The notes under the pieces were generated by a model. That model saw only the letters and a list, made by a program, of their open reading frames with translations, was not told where the DNA came from and made no database searches. The translations under genes and the position numbers were made by a program. A DNA stretch of 64,000 bases from Darksidea phi. Taxonomy: Eukaryota > Ascomycota > Dothideomycetes > Pleosporales > Lentitheciaceae. The stretch lies in NCBI GenBank assembly GCA_030770425.1, contig JASJFT010000024.1:270906-334905 (forward strand), written 5' to 3'. Positions 37,232 through 49,757 of this stretch are shown piece by piece (positions within the stretch are counted from its first letter, which is position 1; every line of letters begins with the position of its first letter).

Positions 37232-40200
37232 CTTACTCTTTTCTCTAAAGCTTTATTCTTAAAGTCGTATTCCCTTTCTTATAACCTTATTTAGTAGTAG
37301 TTTAACTACTTTAATAATTCTTTCTATACTATATTATAACCCGCGTATACGTACTAGTAATTCTTTTCTTAGTCTAGTACTCTAGTTATTCTACCTCTTA
37401 CCTAGGTATAAGAGTAAGTAATATTCTACTCTATAGATATCTAAGCCCTATTCTTTATTTTTTTCTTAGGTCCTAATAATATCTAAAGGTCTTAAGACTT
37501 CTATAGCTCGTTATCTTCGTCTTATCTACTATATCCTTTACTTTAGTTATATAATACCGCCGGCTTAATTATATCTAAACTATTAATTTACTAGCTACGA
37601 ATATAAGATATTACTATTCTCGGCTTATTATAGTAAATATCTCTCTTAGAATATTTCTTATAATTTAGTAGTAACTAATAAGTCTCTTACTTACGCTAAG
37701 AAAGAGTACTTTTAACTTCTATCTAAATTAAAGTCTATTAAGAATAAAGAGTTAGTTACTTAAGTTTATAAATAGTATATCTATATATAACTAACTTAAT
37801 ACGATACCTATTAATATAAGCTTCTTAATTATAAGCTAGCTTTAATCTCTAAGTTAGAAAAGTTAGAATAGGCGAAAGCTACTTACTCTACTTCTTTTAG
37901 CTTATCTATATTACTATAGTAACCCTTATTATATAAGTTTACTAATTTTTCTACTTTTCTAAATAGTTAGGAGTCTCTACCTTTAGATACTTCTAGTAAT
38001 ACTACTTAACTAAGTTCTAGTAGTTCTATAGATTCTTAACTAGTTTCTATATATTTTAGTTAGTAGACTATTCTATCTACTTAACTAGATATTTCTACTA
38101 ATAACCGAACTTCTATAATTCTTAGATTTCCTCGATCTCGTACTTCTTATCTTCGAGTTTAATATTAGTAGCTACTTTAGTATCTTCTAGTACTAGTTCT
38201 AGTAGTAATATATAGAATACTAGATATATTCTTATACCTTTAGCTAGCTTTAGCCTATAGTTAACTAGTCTTATTTTTTCTTTAATTTCGAATAGTCCGA
38301 TTCGTAAATTATCTAGTTTATTATATAGTTATTTAGTTTTTAGATTTTATTATAAAAGAAAAACTTTATCCCCTCTTTTAAGAATTAGTCCCTTAAGCCT
38401 TCTTTTATTTACTATTTTAGCTATTATAAGGTTTCTACGTACTATCTACGTACTAAGTTCTTTATATAGTTCTTATATTAAATAGACCTTTTCTTCTATT
38501 CTAGTAAATATACTCTTAATATCTTTTAAATCTTTATAAGTTATTAGCTCGTATTTATAATTTATATAGTATAGTAAGTATTTAGTTATTATAAACTTCT
38601 TACTATTATATACTAATTATACTATTAGTAATAATTTAATCTAGTTATTCTATAACTTATTAATATAGAACCTTAGATACTTCTTTAAAGTCTAGTTCGT
38701 TTATTCTATCTAACTATCTATCTATAGATAGAAGCTAGTTAATAGCTTTCTCTTAATTTCTAATTTTATAAGTAGTATACTTTAAAACTTTAAAGTAAAT
38801 AGTTTATTTCTATCTATAAGGATCTATTCTAGTAATCTATAACTAGTAATAAGTATCCTTTTAACCTTATAAGCTATATTTTCTACTATAATTACTTTAT
38901 TTATTAGGATAAAGTATATCGCTTTAGTTAATCGATCTATAATTACTATAATTATATTATATAATCTTTCTAATCCTAGTTTTAGTAATAGTAATAACTT
39001 TACTATAAAGTTTATTATAATATAAGTCTATAGTCGTATAGATAGTACTAGTAGTTAGAATAATCTATAGGGTTTATATCTCTTAGATTTATTCTTAGAA
39101 TATTCTAAATAGTTATCTATTACTTTCTAAACTTCCTCTCTTATATTAGTAAGTAGGTATTCTTTATCTATATATCTAATTATTTTATTAATTTCTAGAT
39201 ATCCTAGTATCTTACTCTTATAGATTTCCTATATTAAGTCTCCCTTAAGACTTAGTAAAATATAAGATCTTATTTCTAAGTTATTTATTAAAGTAGAATA
39301 TTCTTCCTTGTCGAAGTATATATTATCTTCCTCTAGTATTCTATTAATATCCCTAATAGTTTTTTAGATCTTATTTTTCTATTTCCTCTTAATATCTACT
39401 ACTACTATAATCTTAGCTAGTCTTATATAGTTATATATAAGAGTTCTATCTAGTTTCTTTTATAGGACTAGTTTATATATAATAGGTTTATCGATTCCTT
39501 AAAGGTTTAATCTTTTACTAAGAGTATCTACTACTCTATTTAGTATTTCTAGCTAGTAACTTATCTTAAAGTCGTAATCCGCTAGTAATTCTAACTATTA
39601 GAATTATTATTAATTAAATTTCTTTATAGTCGTAAAACTTATAAGATTCTAGTAGTCTATAATAATCTTAATCTTATACTTAGCTTTTATAAGCTATAGT
39701 CTCTATTATTTAAATACTAATATAATAGTACTAAGTTTCTTATTATAAATATTATAGTTTACTTCTTCTTTACTAAACTTATATAAGTAGTAGAATACTA
39801 GTCTTTATTTTCTATCTTTCTTTTACTAGATAAGTATTACTTCTAGTATATAGTCTAATACGTCTATTTCTACTTTAAAAGATTTTATTAGGTTATATAT
39901 CTATAATATAGATACTAATATAAATAGATTCTTAAGCTTATTAAAAGCTTTCTATTATTTCTAGTTTTACTAAAATTCTTTTTCTTTCTTAGTTACCTCT
40001 ATAAGTAGAGATATAGTCTTTAAGTAATCCTTAATAAACTTCTAGTAGAAGTTAGTAAATTCTAAAAAGAATTATACGTCCTTAACTAATATTAGAGTTA
40101 GTTATTCTCTTATAGTCTATACTTTCTTAGAGTCTATAGATACTCCTTCTCGTAAAATAATAAAATCTAGATATTCGGTTTCTATTTTATAGAATTCGTA

Positions 40201-43200
40201 TTTATCTAGATAAAGTAGTAATCTATTTTACTATAGCTTTCGTAGTACTTTCTTTATATATTCTTTATATTCTTCTAGTATTCCTTTACTATATATAAGA
40301 ATATTATCTAGATATACTATATAGAATATATCTAAGTATTCGTTTAATATTCTATTAATAACTAACTAAAATATTACTAGTATATTTATTAGTTTAAATA
40401 GTATAACTCTATATTTATAGAGTCTATATTAGATCTTAAATACTATATACTTCTTATACCCTTTTACTATTTAAATTCTATAAAATCCTTTCTAGATATT
40501 AAATTTCGTAATCTACTTAACTCCTTAGAGCTAGTCTATAAGTTCTCTAATTAGTAGTAGTAGGTATTAGTTTTTCTTTATAACGTTATTTAAACGTCTA
40601 TAGTTTATATAAAGTTATAACTTTTTATTCTTCTTTAGAATAAATAGAACTAGTAATACTATAGAGCTTTAACTTTCTCTAATATATCCTCTCTCTAAGT
40701 TCTTTACTAAGTACTTCTTTAATTCTTCCTATTAGTCTACTATTAATAAGTATATAGGTCTAGGCTTAAGCTTTATACCCTATTTTAGATATATTTTATA
40801 ATTCTATTCCTAGTACTCTAGTAAATTGGTTTCTAGATATTCTTTAAATAGCTCTCGGAATTTCTTATAGTCTCGAGGTATTATTAGTTATAGTTCTTTC
40901 TACGTAGTCGCGACTCTCTATACTATAATAATATCGACTCTCTATAGGTTCTTTTTATAGATTCTCGCGATCTTATAAGATAAAATTAAGTCTATCCTCT
41001 CTTTCTAGGGTATATACTAGATCTCGTAGCTAGATCTTTCTAGTCTTCTAATTTCTACGACTTAAGCTATCTACTTATAGTCTAGTACTTTATATAGCTT
41101 CTAATCTATTTATAGATTATATATTACTAGCTAGTTATAACTAATAATTATATCGGTATTTCTAATTTCTATAATATTAAATCTATAATAGTCTCTAATA
41201 TTTTCTACCTTTAGAATTACTTTTTATATTTTAAGGCGAATTATACCTCCTCTATATTCTATAGATAATCTATCTCTAAGATCTACTTATATAGGTTTTT
41301 CTTTAACTTAGTAAGAAATCTTATATTCTTCTACTAATTTTAATAATAGAAGTATAAACTCTACTTTACTATTTATAATAGCTTAAACTTTCCGTCTATA
41401 AATTTATATATTTACTTTTAATCTAGCTAGTTATTAGATATTTCCTTATACGATTCGTAGAGTTATCTTTTAGATACTTTTATTAGTACGACTCTAGTAT
41501 AACTAATAATAACCTAGTTTTTTAGCTTATTATTATAGAGGTCCTAATCTTTAGGGTCCTCCTCTAGTTCTCTAGTCTCGTTTTATCGAGTAGGTAACTC
41601 GTCTACCTATTCTATTTTTAGATCTAGTACTCTTTTAATCCTATAGGGCGTTTCCTAATTTAGTCCTTTTAATAGTTCCTCTTTTAGTACTAGTATATTC
41701 TAATCGATAGGTTCTATTTTATTTTTATTATTTTAGATATTATAATATTTCTACTATATATCTAGAGCCCTTAACTATCTACTAATCTTTAGATTCTTTA
41801 AACTATCTTAATTTTATACTAGATATCCGTATAATTCGTATTATTTAATAAGGTATTCCTTTCTTTTAAGATTTTAATAAAAGATATCTTCTTTCCTTTT
41901 AGCCGTAAGTTTTTATTATACTAGGTATAGGATATATAACTAATTATAGTATATTTAATATACGGTCTTATAATTAGGTTCTTAATATATAATCCTATAG
42001 TTAATATCTCGTTTATATTCTTTAGTATCTACCTAGATTAGTCTATATAGCTATCGTTCTATAGTATATTTTATTAGAAAATACTTATCGTATTCGTTAT
42101 TATAGTAATTAATCTATTCTAACTATTCTTATTTCTTATAAGTCTAGGCCTAGTTATTATAGTCGTAGATATAGTATCTTACTATTAGGTATTTTATATT
42201 TTAAAGGTATATATATAAGCTACTTCTTAGAAGTATTATAGTTTTCTTCTTCTATTAGATATAGTATTTATAATTTCCTATATAGTTTATCTATAGTAGT
42301 ATATCGTAGCTTATATTATTATAGTTCTAGATTACCTTATAACCTTCTAGTTCTTAGAGTCTTAGGGCCTAGTCTATTATTTACTAACCTTAATCTTCTA
42401 TAATATATATTAGCTTCCTCGTATTAGTATAATATTTAGCGATATACTAGCTAGTTCTATATTTCTAATACTTATTATATACTAACTATTTAAAAATATC
42501 TTCTATACTAATCTCGTCTAATCTATTAAGTTTTAGTTCTTCTATCTCGAGCTTTAGGTCGTCTTATTATCGAGTAATCTCTTTAATCTTATTCTACCTA
42601 CTAGCGTCGTACTATATTTCGGGTATTAAGTTAGACTTAGTTTCTTTTTCTTTATTATATCTAATTATATTTATATATCTAGCGCCGTCCTAGTCTTTTA
42701 TACTTTTCTTTTTCTTATTATATTCTTTAGTAAAGTATCCCTATATACTATAATATAGATATACTTTTTTATCTTAATATTATTTTATCTTATCTACTAG
42801 AACTTTCTATAGCTTTCTATCTTATTTATATTTTTTATTTTTTAGATATTTCTTTTTCTAAATTATATTAACGTCTATTTTATCGTAATTCTTATAGAAC
42901 CCGTACTTTTAAGCTATCTACTCTTTTCTATAGACTCTTACTAGTTCTATAGTATCTTATTTTTCGAGTATTTATTTATATAGTTAATTATCGATATAGA
43001 TTATTATCTTAATTAGTTCTACTAGATCGTCTAATTTTTTAAGTTAGACTAACTCGTCCTTAATTAGCTTCTTAAGTTTATTATAGTATATAACTATAAG
43101 AGGTATATTATTTTAATTAATCTTATATTATAGCTATTTAAATTTAGTAGTATACGTACTTACTAACTTAGTCTATTTTAGTTTTTAAATCTAGTATTTA

Positions 43201-43717
43201 GCCTACTAGATCTTATTAATATCTCTAAAGACTATATATATCTATTCCTTAAATAAATCTTAATCTTTAAATACTATCTTTATTTCGTTACGTTACTTTA
43301 ATAAGAAGTCCTTATTAGCTATATAATCGTCGATTAGAGGCTATATCTATATAGCCACTTTATCTATTATATATATACCTATAGTAAGGATCTTATTCTA
43401 GTTACTAGTAAATATAGTAGAGTTAAACTAGTAGTATAGGTTTAATTATATAAGGAATAACTTTAGATCTTCCTTTCTACTATTATATTTCTCTAGTATT
43501 AGGATTTTTAACTTTATCCCGAGTCCTACTTATACCTATTATAGCGATCCTTATAACGATATTATAGTCTACTATAACTTAACTATCTAAGCTACTTATT
43601 ATTAGATTAGGGCTACTAGATTTGTCGCTAAAGCTCTAGTTATACTCTCTCTAAAGGTATTACGTAAGCTAGATAGAATTACTATATTAATATAATCTTA
43701 GTTTAGAATAGTTAATA

Positions 43718-44152
43718 TATTATACGTTATACGTACCTTTATATAGAATCTAGATTAGGACTAATAGAATATTTATTATACTATTAGTTTCTAATAGATT
43801 AAGATTAAGTTAACGAATTCTATTACTAAAATAACTACTTAGGAAAAGATCTAATCTTATTCGTAAGTATTAGATAAAGAACTAAAGATTAACTATAAAG
43901 AATTAAGATAGAAAATCTAAGAGATCCTCTACTCTCTTATATCTATCCTACTTTACCTTACTCTACTTACTCTATTTACTAAGATATAGATTAACTAGAT
44001 TATTGTTAGTTATACTCTATTTACTCTGTTCGCTAAGACATAGATTAACCAGATCATTGTTACGTGATGTTGGATTACTGACTAAGCCCCTGTCTTGGCT
44101 TCCAACCTTCTTGGGATGCCCCGCATCCTGTGGTTCGCGTGGGGTTGTAACA
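43718..44152 (-). repeat. Right LTR of outer element, partly unmutated
   Basis: 435 bp. The outer-element interior side is AT-rich, but from about 44026 to 44152 the sequence keeps CA, TG and CC/GG dinucleotides (for example CTTGGCTTCC and GGGGTTGTAACA). It therefore records the pre-mutation LTR sequence. Confidence 0.88.
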
Positions 44153-44850
44153 CCGGCGTAACGTTACGTTAACTCCTAGGCTAGCTATATTTTTTGTAAT
44201 TCTAATTACCTTATTATATATTAATATTTCGATATCTTTCGTAATAGTATAGGTAGTAACTATACGATAATAATAGCTCCTAATTTACTAATAATATATA
44301 TAGATAGTTAAACGCGCCGATAATACCGAACCCTCTATTCTCTTAAGCTAGGTATCCCCGTCGTCCTCTACCTCTACGCTATCGTCCGTATCGTATCTCC
44401 TATAGACACTAGCTCTATCTTCTACGTTAGGTATTGGCTCCCTCGATAGTCTACTAAGAAGGCCTATTTCTCTATGCTTAACTATCTTCTCTATATAAGC
44501 CTCTCCTCTAGCCTATATAGACGGTATAACTACCTCTCGACGAAACGTCTATTCTCGTTATATAGGTCCTCGGATAGGAATATATTATAGGTAATTACTA
44601 ATAGCTATACGAGAATTCTGTCGTCGCTCGTTCCCTCGAATATATCTAATATATGGTTTTATACTAATGGTTGTTATAATCGAGGAGCCCTATCGATAGT
44701 ACCTTCCGCCTATAGCGCCGGGGATGCTCCGCCGCGATATTTGGAAGGTTTAGAGCGCTGTACTCGAATAGGCTGTTATACTCTAGTACCTCCTGTTGAA
44801 GGACTAGGCGAACGATCGTTGGTGAAGATATGTGGTTGGTAGGTATTGAT

Positions 44851-44914
44851 GTAAGGAAGCTGGCTGAGGATAAGAGATGGATATAAGGAAGCTAGCTGAG
44901 GATAAGAGATAGAT
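44851..44914. repeat. 32-bp direct repeat x2
   Basis: Two head-to-tail copies of a unit containing AAGGAAGCT-GCTGAGGATA, differing by a few transitions. Confidence 0.85.
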
Positions 44915-45101
44915 GTGAGTAGGATGCTAGTATCATCGCAGGCAATTTTTATACTGTGGGTGGTAGTATGGGTGCGCTAACTCATCGCTACCGCTGTTGG
45001 TCTCCTAACTAGGCTCTGTGGTTCGGTATTATATGTTATTTCTCGTCCAGCGCCTCAATGTTCGAAATATCACCTCGTCGCTCACGATCGGTAGTACTAT
45101 G

Positions 45102-45217
45102 TATAGCTCTACAGCTCTATTATCATGTATAAGGTGTGGGTATAGTACCTCTACTGTGTACAAACTCCTACTGTGTTTCGTGCGGACCTTCTAAAGAGAC
45201 TCCCACTATGCAAATCT
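45102..45217 (+). repeat. Dispersed repeat, copy B
   Basis: Matches 25893-26005 in opposite orientation. The two copies bracket the M28 gene and the whole transposon block. Confidence 0.7.
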
Positions 45218-46256
45218 AAATCAAATAGGCTGCTTCTATATAGGGCGAAACTGGTAAGTTCCTATAGAATACTAGGATAGAGATCCCGCTAAAGCTTTCT
45301 ACGGATCCTCGAAGCTTGCCGAGCTACTTATTAATTATATAGAGGGTACGCGCTCCGAGTATACTTACTTCGTCGACTGCAAGCAAGCCCTTCTCCTACT
45401 AGTCTATCCTTACCGGGCTATCTATATACTCCTCGACCCGATGGCCCGACGCCATGCCGTTTGTGTCCTTGTAGAGATGGTATGCCGAGTGGACCGTGAT
45501 CCCATTGATTGCCGCCACCGCCGCCGTACCACCCTCCTCCGGACAAACTGGTACAGTTGGTCTGCTCGAGAACCACAGACTGAAGAACTTGTTGGTCCTA
45601 CCATTGCTCTCAAGCACATGGAGAGCTAAAACCGGGCTGTAGTTCACTATCGTTCCATCAACAGCAGGAGATCTGGAAGGCGGCGAACAGAGTTGGCGGT
45701 ACCAGACACAGCTCGGCCGGCAGCTCAACGCAAGACGATGTACGCAGACGTGAGTCTTGAGTGAGGCTAATATGTTATATATGTAATGGAAGGATCAGTT
45801 CAAGGATGATCTAACGACGTGCCACCCGGTATGCTCCTACCTTGGGCACTGCAAACTGAAAAGAACCTTCATCCCCACGTCGCCAAACTCTTGTACACAT
45901 TCTTCACCAATCTGAAGTAACACGAACAAGGCCTCAGCCCCATACAAGCATCGCCAAATCGTTATCATGCATGCACACTCATACGTGATTTATAAGTTAT
46001 AGGTCCACAACTTGCATTATCATTCATTAGCTACAAACTTAGATTTCGGTACGTTGCTCTTAGGTATCTATTTTGATGCTGAAGGAAGTGCGATGTGAGT
46101 CTATGTCCTGGCATATGCTGTCCAGGCCCCAATCCAATCGAATCCAATCGTTTGCCTTGCCTTGCCTTGCCTTGCGCTCTAATCTAGAAGAATGTCTCTG
46201 TCTAAGCTGCCCATCCACTTTGAATAACGTCTAGGCGCACCCGGGAGTGACGCATC

Positions 46257-47694
46257 CTAATCGCCAAACGTCTTCGAAACGGCCAAAACGGCCTCGATAA
46301 TCGAGTTCCGCGACAAAAACAACGGCCACGTCTGCTGACTCGAGTTGGGATTCGCAATGGGGCTAGGAGCGGCGGCTTTGTCGGCCGGCACGCCCAGCTT
46401 GACCATGCCGGAAATGATTTCGTAGGCGAGACTCGCGGCCTGTGTATGCGGGTGAGATAGGCTGCGTGGAGAGGGAAGCAGGATGAAGGGAAAGCTGGAC
46501 GGACTTACCACGAATGCCGTGTCGCCCCCGGCGCTGTCGTATGCGGGCGCGACTTCGACGATGTCTGCCCCGACAATGTTCAGATCGCTGACACCGCGGA
46601 GGATTTTGATCATTTCCCTGCTTGTCCAGCCGCCTGGTTCGGGCGCACCAGTGCCTGGGGAGTGTTAGTATGGAAGGCTTGGATGGTCTCGGAAGACGTT
46701 GGCCTCACCGGGAGCGAAAGCAGGGTCCAAAACATCGATGTCGATGCTGAGATAGACGGGTAATTCAGTGCCAATCTTCTGGCGAATGGCGTCGATGACG
46801 CCGTCGGTGCCCATCATATCCACAGCGTCGGCCGGAATGCGCATGAAGCCTTGGCGGTCGTCGTCGAGGAAATCGGCCCACGAGTCGCCGCTCAGCCGCG
46901 TGTTGATACCAGCGTGGACGGACGAGACATTCGAGATCAGCCCTTCGTTGGTCGCTTTCCAGAAGACGGAGCCGTGGTTGAACTGGGCCTGCTCCGATGC
47001 CCAGGCCGACGGGTAGTTGTGTGGATGCAGGGAATCCAGATGCGAATCAAAATGCAGCAGCACGAGCGGCTGGCCGTACGCATGGCGGAGGGCCCGCAGT
47101 GCGGGGAGAGCAACCAGATGGTCTCCGCCTAGAGTAATGAGCCTGGGCTTGCGTCCCTGGCAGTGCTCAGAAGCGCATGTCGTAGGACGGGAGCCTAGCT
47201 CGAGATAGGCCTCGGTCATCTGGCGCATGGCGACGGCATTGTCAAAGGGCGTTACGGGGATGTCGCCGCAGTCGAGGATGCGCGCCCACGAGCGGTATGG
47301 GTTCAACTGGGCGTGCGGGTTGAAGCCTCGAGAGGGAATGTGGCGAGCTGAGGCGGTGCGAATGGCTCGCGGACCCATGCGAGCACCTGGCCGATAGCTT
47401 ACCGCCGTGTCAAACGGGACACCGATGATGCCGATGTCGACGGGCTCGTTTGGCTCGGTCAAGCATTTCACGTGCTGAAGGTGGCCGAATGTTGCAATGC
47501 CTGAGAAGGCCCACTAAGAGAGCACGAGTTAGTAGTGTCGATGTGACCTTTGTCAGGAGACAATATACATCCTCGCCCCATTTTCGCTCGAGTTCTGCCG
47601 AAATGGCTGCTTGGGCGTCAGCCTGGGCGTGGGAGAAGGGCAGGGAGAGGGCGACGAGGAAAAATTGCTGCAAGGACCTGTGGCCGAAACCCAT
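46257..47694 (-). CDS. Secreted agmatinase-like ureohydrolase
   Basis: Four exons: 47694..47569, 47513..46709, 46654..46509, 46439..46257; 419 aa. The start at 47694 gives a signal peptide ([23 protein letters not shown]), unusual for the arginase/agmatinase fold but seen in some fungal members. The binuclear manganese site is complete: GGDH, HFDSHLD (D-x-H-x-D) and [19 protein letters not shown] (D-x-D), the last rebuilt by splicing. [19 protein letters not shown] matches the N-terminal strand and loop. These enzymes hydrolyse guanidino compounds, releasing urea; agmatine to putrescine is the reference reaction, but fungal secreted homologues may act on other guanidines. It shares a 473-bp divergent promoter with the DHA2 transporter. 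Confidence 0.9.
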
Positions 47695-48025
47695 CTTGCT
47701 TGGCTTACGACGCCCTTCACATGGTCTAGTGTTTCCTTTTATGTTTCCAAGACGAGGCCGATTGCCTTATTGGGGCAACCGGGCGCATACGGTGCATATG
47801 CAGGGCTCGGGCGCGGCCTGCCGATGCCGACCCGCCCCGCCGGTCCCCCGAATGCCAAAACTGGGCGTGGCTCGTGCGGCTTAGCAATACAACCACAACA
47901 CTTGTGAACTGCACATCATTCAGTGTGCCGGTTACAGGCACAGAGTGCTGTATTTCTAAGCCGCCCCACGCCTCCGAGGAGTGCATGCCACCATGCCACA
48001 TCAAGAATGCCTCCTGCCCATCCTC

Positions 48026-48096
48026 CCATGGTCACTCCCATCCTCCCATGGTCACTCCCCCCCCATGGTCACTCCCCCCCTTCCATGGTCACTCCC
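48026..48096. repeat. Promoter minisatellite, CCATGGTCACTCCC x4
   Basis: Four copies of CCATGGTCACTCCC at 48026, 48046, 48063 and 48083, spaced about 17-20 bp, ending 72 bp before the transporter ATG. Each carries an ATG triplet, so if transcribed they would form upstream starts. Confidence 0.85.
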
Positions 48097-48167
48097 ACTC
48101 TTCCACACCTGTTTACCTGCAAACAATCCTTTGTGCGTCCTCGCCGTTGTAGCCACGCTTCACGACC

Positions 48168-49757
48168 ATGGACAACCCAGAATACAGCCCAGAATACATC
48201 GACCGCCTGGGCCGACAGCGGCCGAAGAAGTTCAAGACGCTGGCCTCAGAGGTGGGATTCTGCTTTTCCATCATGACCTCGCAGATCATGGCTGTACGTC
48301 TCCTCCGTGATCCCTCTGTCCTTTGTTGAAGCAGAGTCCTAATTCCATCAAAGGAATACTTTATTTCAGGCTTCAATGTCATTATACCCGCGCTAGCCAA
48401 AGACCTCGCCATACCCCCTGCCGCAATGACATGGCCAGCGAGTGCCTTCGCGCTCACGGCAGGAAGCTCTCTCCTCATCTTCGGTCGCCTTTCCGATAAA
48501 TATGGCGGCTACATTGTCTACAGTCTCGGTCTTCTCTGGTACTTGACCTGGACACTAATTGCAGGCTTCTCCCAGAACCAGCTCATGCTCGACTTCTGCC
48601 GTGCACTCCAAGGCTTCGGGCCTGCTGCATTCCTTTCCTCTGGCATCATGCTGCTCGGCTCGAGCTACCGGCCTGGGCCGCGCAAAAACCTCGTTTTCAG
48701 CATCTACGGTGGCTGCGCGCCTATTGGCTTTTTCTCCGGAATTTTCGTCTCAGGCCTCAGTGGCCAATATCTAAATTGGAGGTGGTATTTCTGGATAGGC
48801 GCCATTCTCATCAGCATATCGCTTGCGACGGGCCTGATCTTCGTGCAATCCGATTTCCAAAGCAAAAGACAGGAGAATGCGGACCAGCATGTCGAAATGG
48901 ATTGGCTCGGTGCTGCATGCTTGTTCTCAGGACTCGTCTTGGTCTTCTTTGCCGTCAATGATGGTGCGCATGCGCCGCATGGCTGGCGAACCTCGTACAT
49001 TCTCGTTTGCTTCATCCTTGGCATGTTCGTTCTCGGTGCTGCCGTATACGTCGAAGGCTGGGTTGCAAAACAGCCCCTGCTCCCGGCTAGCCTATTCAAA
49101 GTGCCTCAAATGAAGGCATTCATCCTCGCGCTTTTCCTCTCGTATGGTGTTCTTGGAACCTGGCTGCTTTACACAACTTTATACGCTGAGAACTTCATGG
49201 GCGCTCAGCCCTTGCAACTCGTAGCCTGGTTCGTTCCCTTTGCCCTGGGAGGCCTAATCCTATCCCTGCTGAGTGGATATGTCCTTCACCTGGTCCCCGG
49301 AACCATTCTTCTCGTCATATCTGGCGTCGCATGGGTTCTGGCGTCTTTGCTCTTCGCTGTTGCGCCACAGGGAGCTACCTACTGGGCCTACACGCTGCCC
49401 GCCATGATTTGCGGCACCCTGGGCATCGACATCACGTACAATATTGCCAACATCTTCATCACGACCAAGCTGCCAGACCATCAGCAGGGGCTGGCAGGAG
49501 CTGTGTGCAATTGTGTACTGTTTCTTGGCGTCAGCTTTTTCCTGGGCTTTGCCGATTTAACGGCTCAGCAGACAGAATCACAGGGAATGCGGAAAAGCTA
49601 CAAAGCCGTCTTCTGGTATGCGGTTGGCTGCGCGTCGGTTTCCGTCATCTTGATGCTGGGATTTGTGAAGATTGAGGAGGCCAAGAGTGAGGCGAGAGAA
49701 GGTGACGAGGTTGAAGGCGAGGGGAGCGAAGGCCACGTTGAAATGGCTCGCGTGTGA
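48168..49757 (+). CDS. MFS transporter, DHA2 (14-helix drug:H+ antiporter) type
   Basis: Two exons, 48168..48293 and 48354..49757; 509 aa. The intron (GTACGT...AAAG) falls inside the first membrane helix, and the join reads QIMAEYFISGFNVIIPALAKDL. Further motifs: GRLSDKYGG (the MFS loop 2-3 motif), CRALQGFGPAAFLSSG, a Gly/Pro-rich motif-C-like helix (YGGCAPIGFFSGIFVSG), and NWRWYFWIGAI, all typical of DHA2 exporters. Hydrophobic segments are consistent with about 14 helices. The C-terminus is a short acidic tail. It is divergent from the ureohydrolase gene and near oxidative enzymes, so export of a product or uptake of a guanidino compound are both possible; substrate is unknown. Confidence 0.9.

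Larger units (their letters stand above)
29755..44152 (-). mobile_element. Outer Ty3/gypsy-like LTR retrotransposon, RIP-inactivated, split by nested element
   Basis: Bounded by CCGGC target duplications at 29750-29754 and 44153-44157. Its two LTRs are each 435 bp once the nested insertion is removed (29755-29779 plus 36822-37231; 43718-44152). The remaining element is about 7.36 kb. Coding sequence lies on the minus strand between 43717 and 37232; the reverse transcriptase core reads around 40900-40150, with the catalytic motif now YLDN where YLDD is expected, followed by ILIYSKGILEEYKEY. Integrase-like text lies further toward 38300. Stops are everywhere, mostly TAG/TAA where CAG, CAA or TGG would be expected. 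CA and TG dinucleotides are almost absent. Confidence 0.88.
44158..46256. other. AT-rich to normal transition, no supported gene
   Basis: AT-rich decayed sequence to about 44700, then mixed composition. Contains a 32-bp unit present twice (44851-44914), one copy of a dispersed repeat (45102-45217), and CCTTG repeats near 46155-46175. A 109-codon minus-strand ORF at 45728..45399 has no recognisable content. Confidence 0.5.

Noticed and set aside
30000..44000. CRISPR-like or satellite arrays suggested by recurring CTATAGATCTATAG motifs
   Set aside because: The motifs are low-complexity products of RIP inside LTRs with no regular spacing; the nested retrotransposons explain them.
45399..45728. 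109-codon minus-strand ORF next to the AT-rich block
   Set aside because: Reads partly like protein but matches no family I can name and has no clear start or partner exon; not enough to call.
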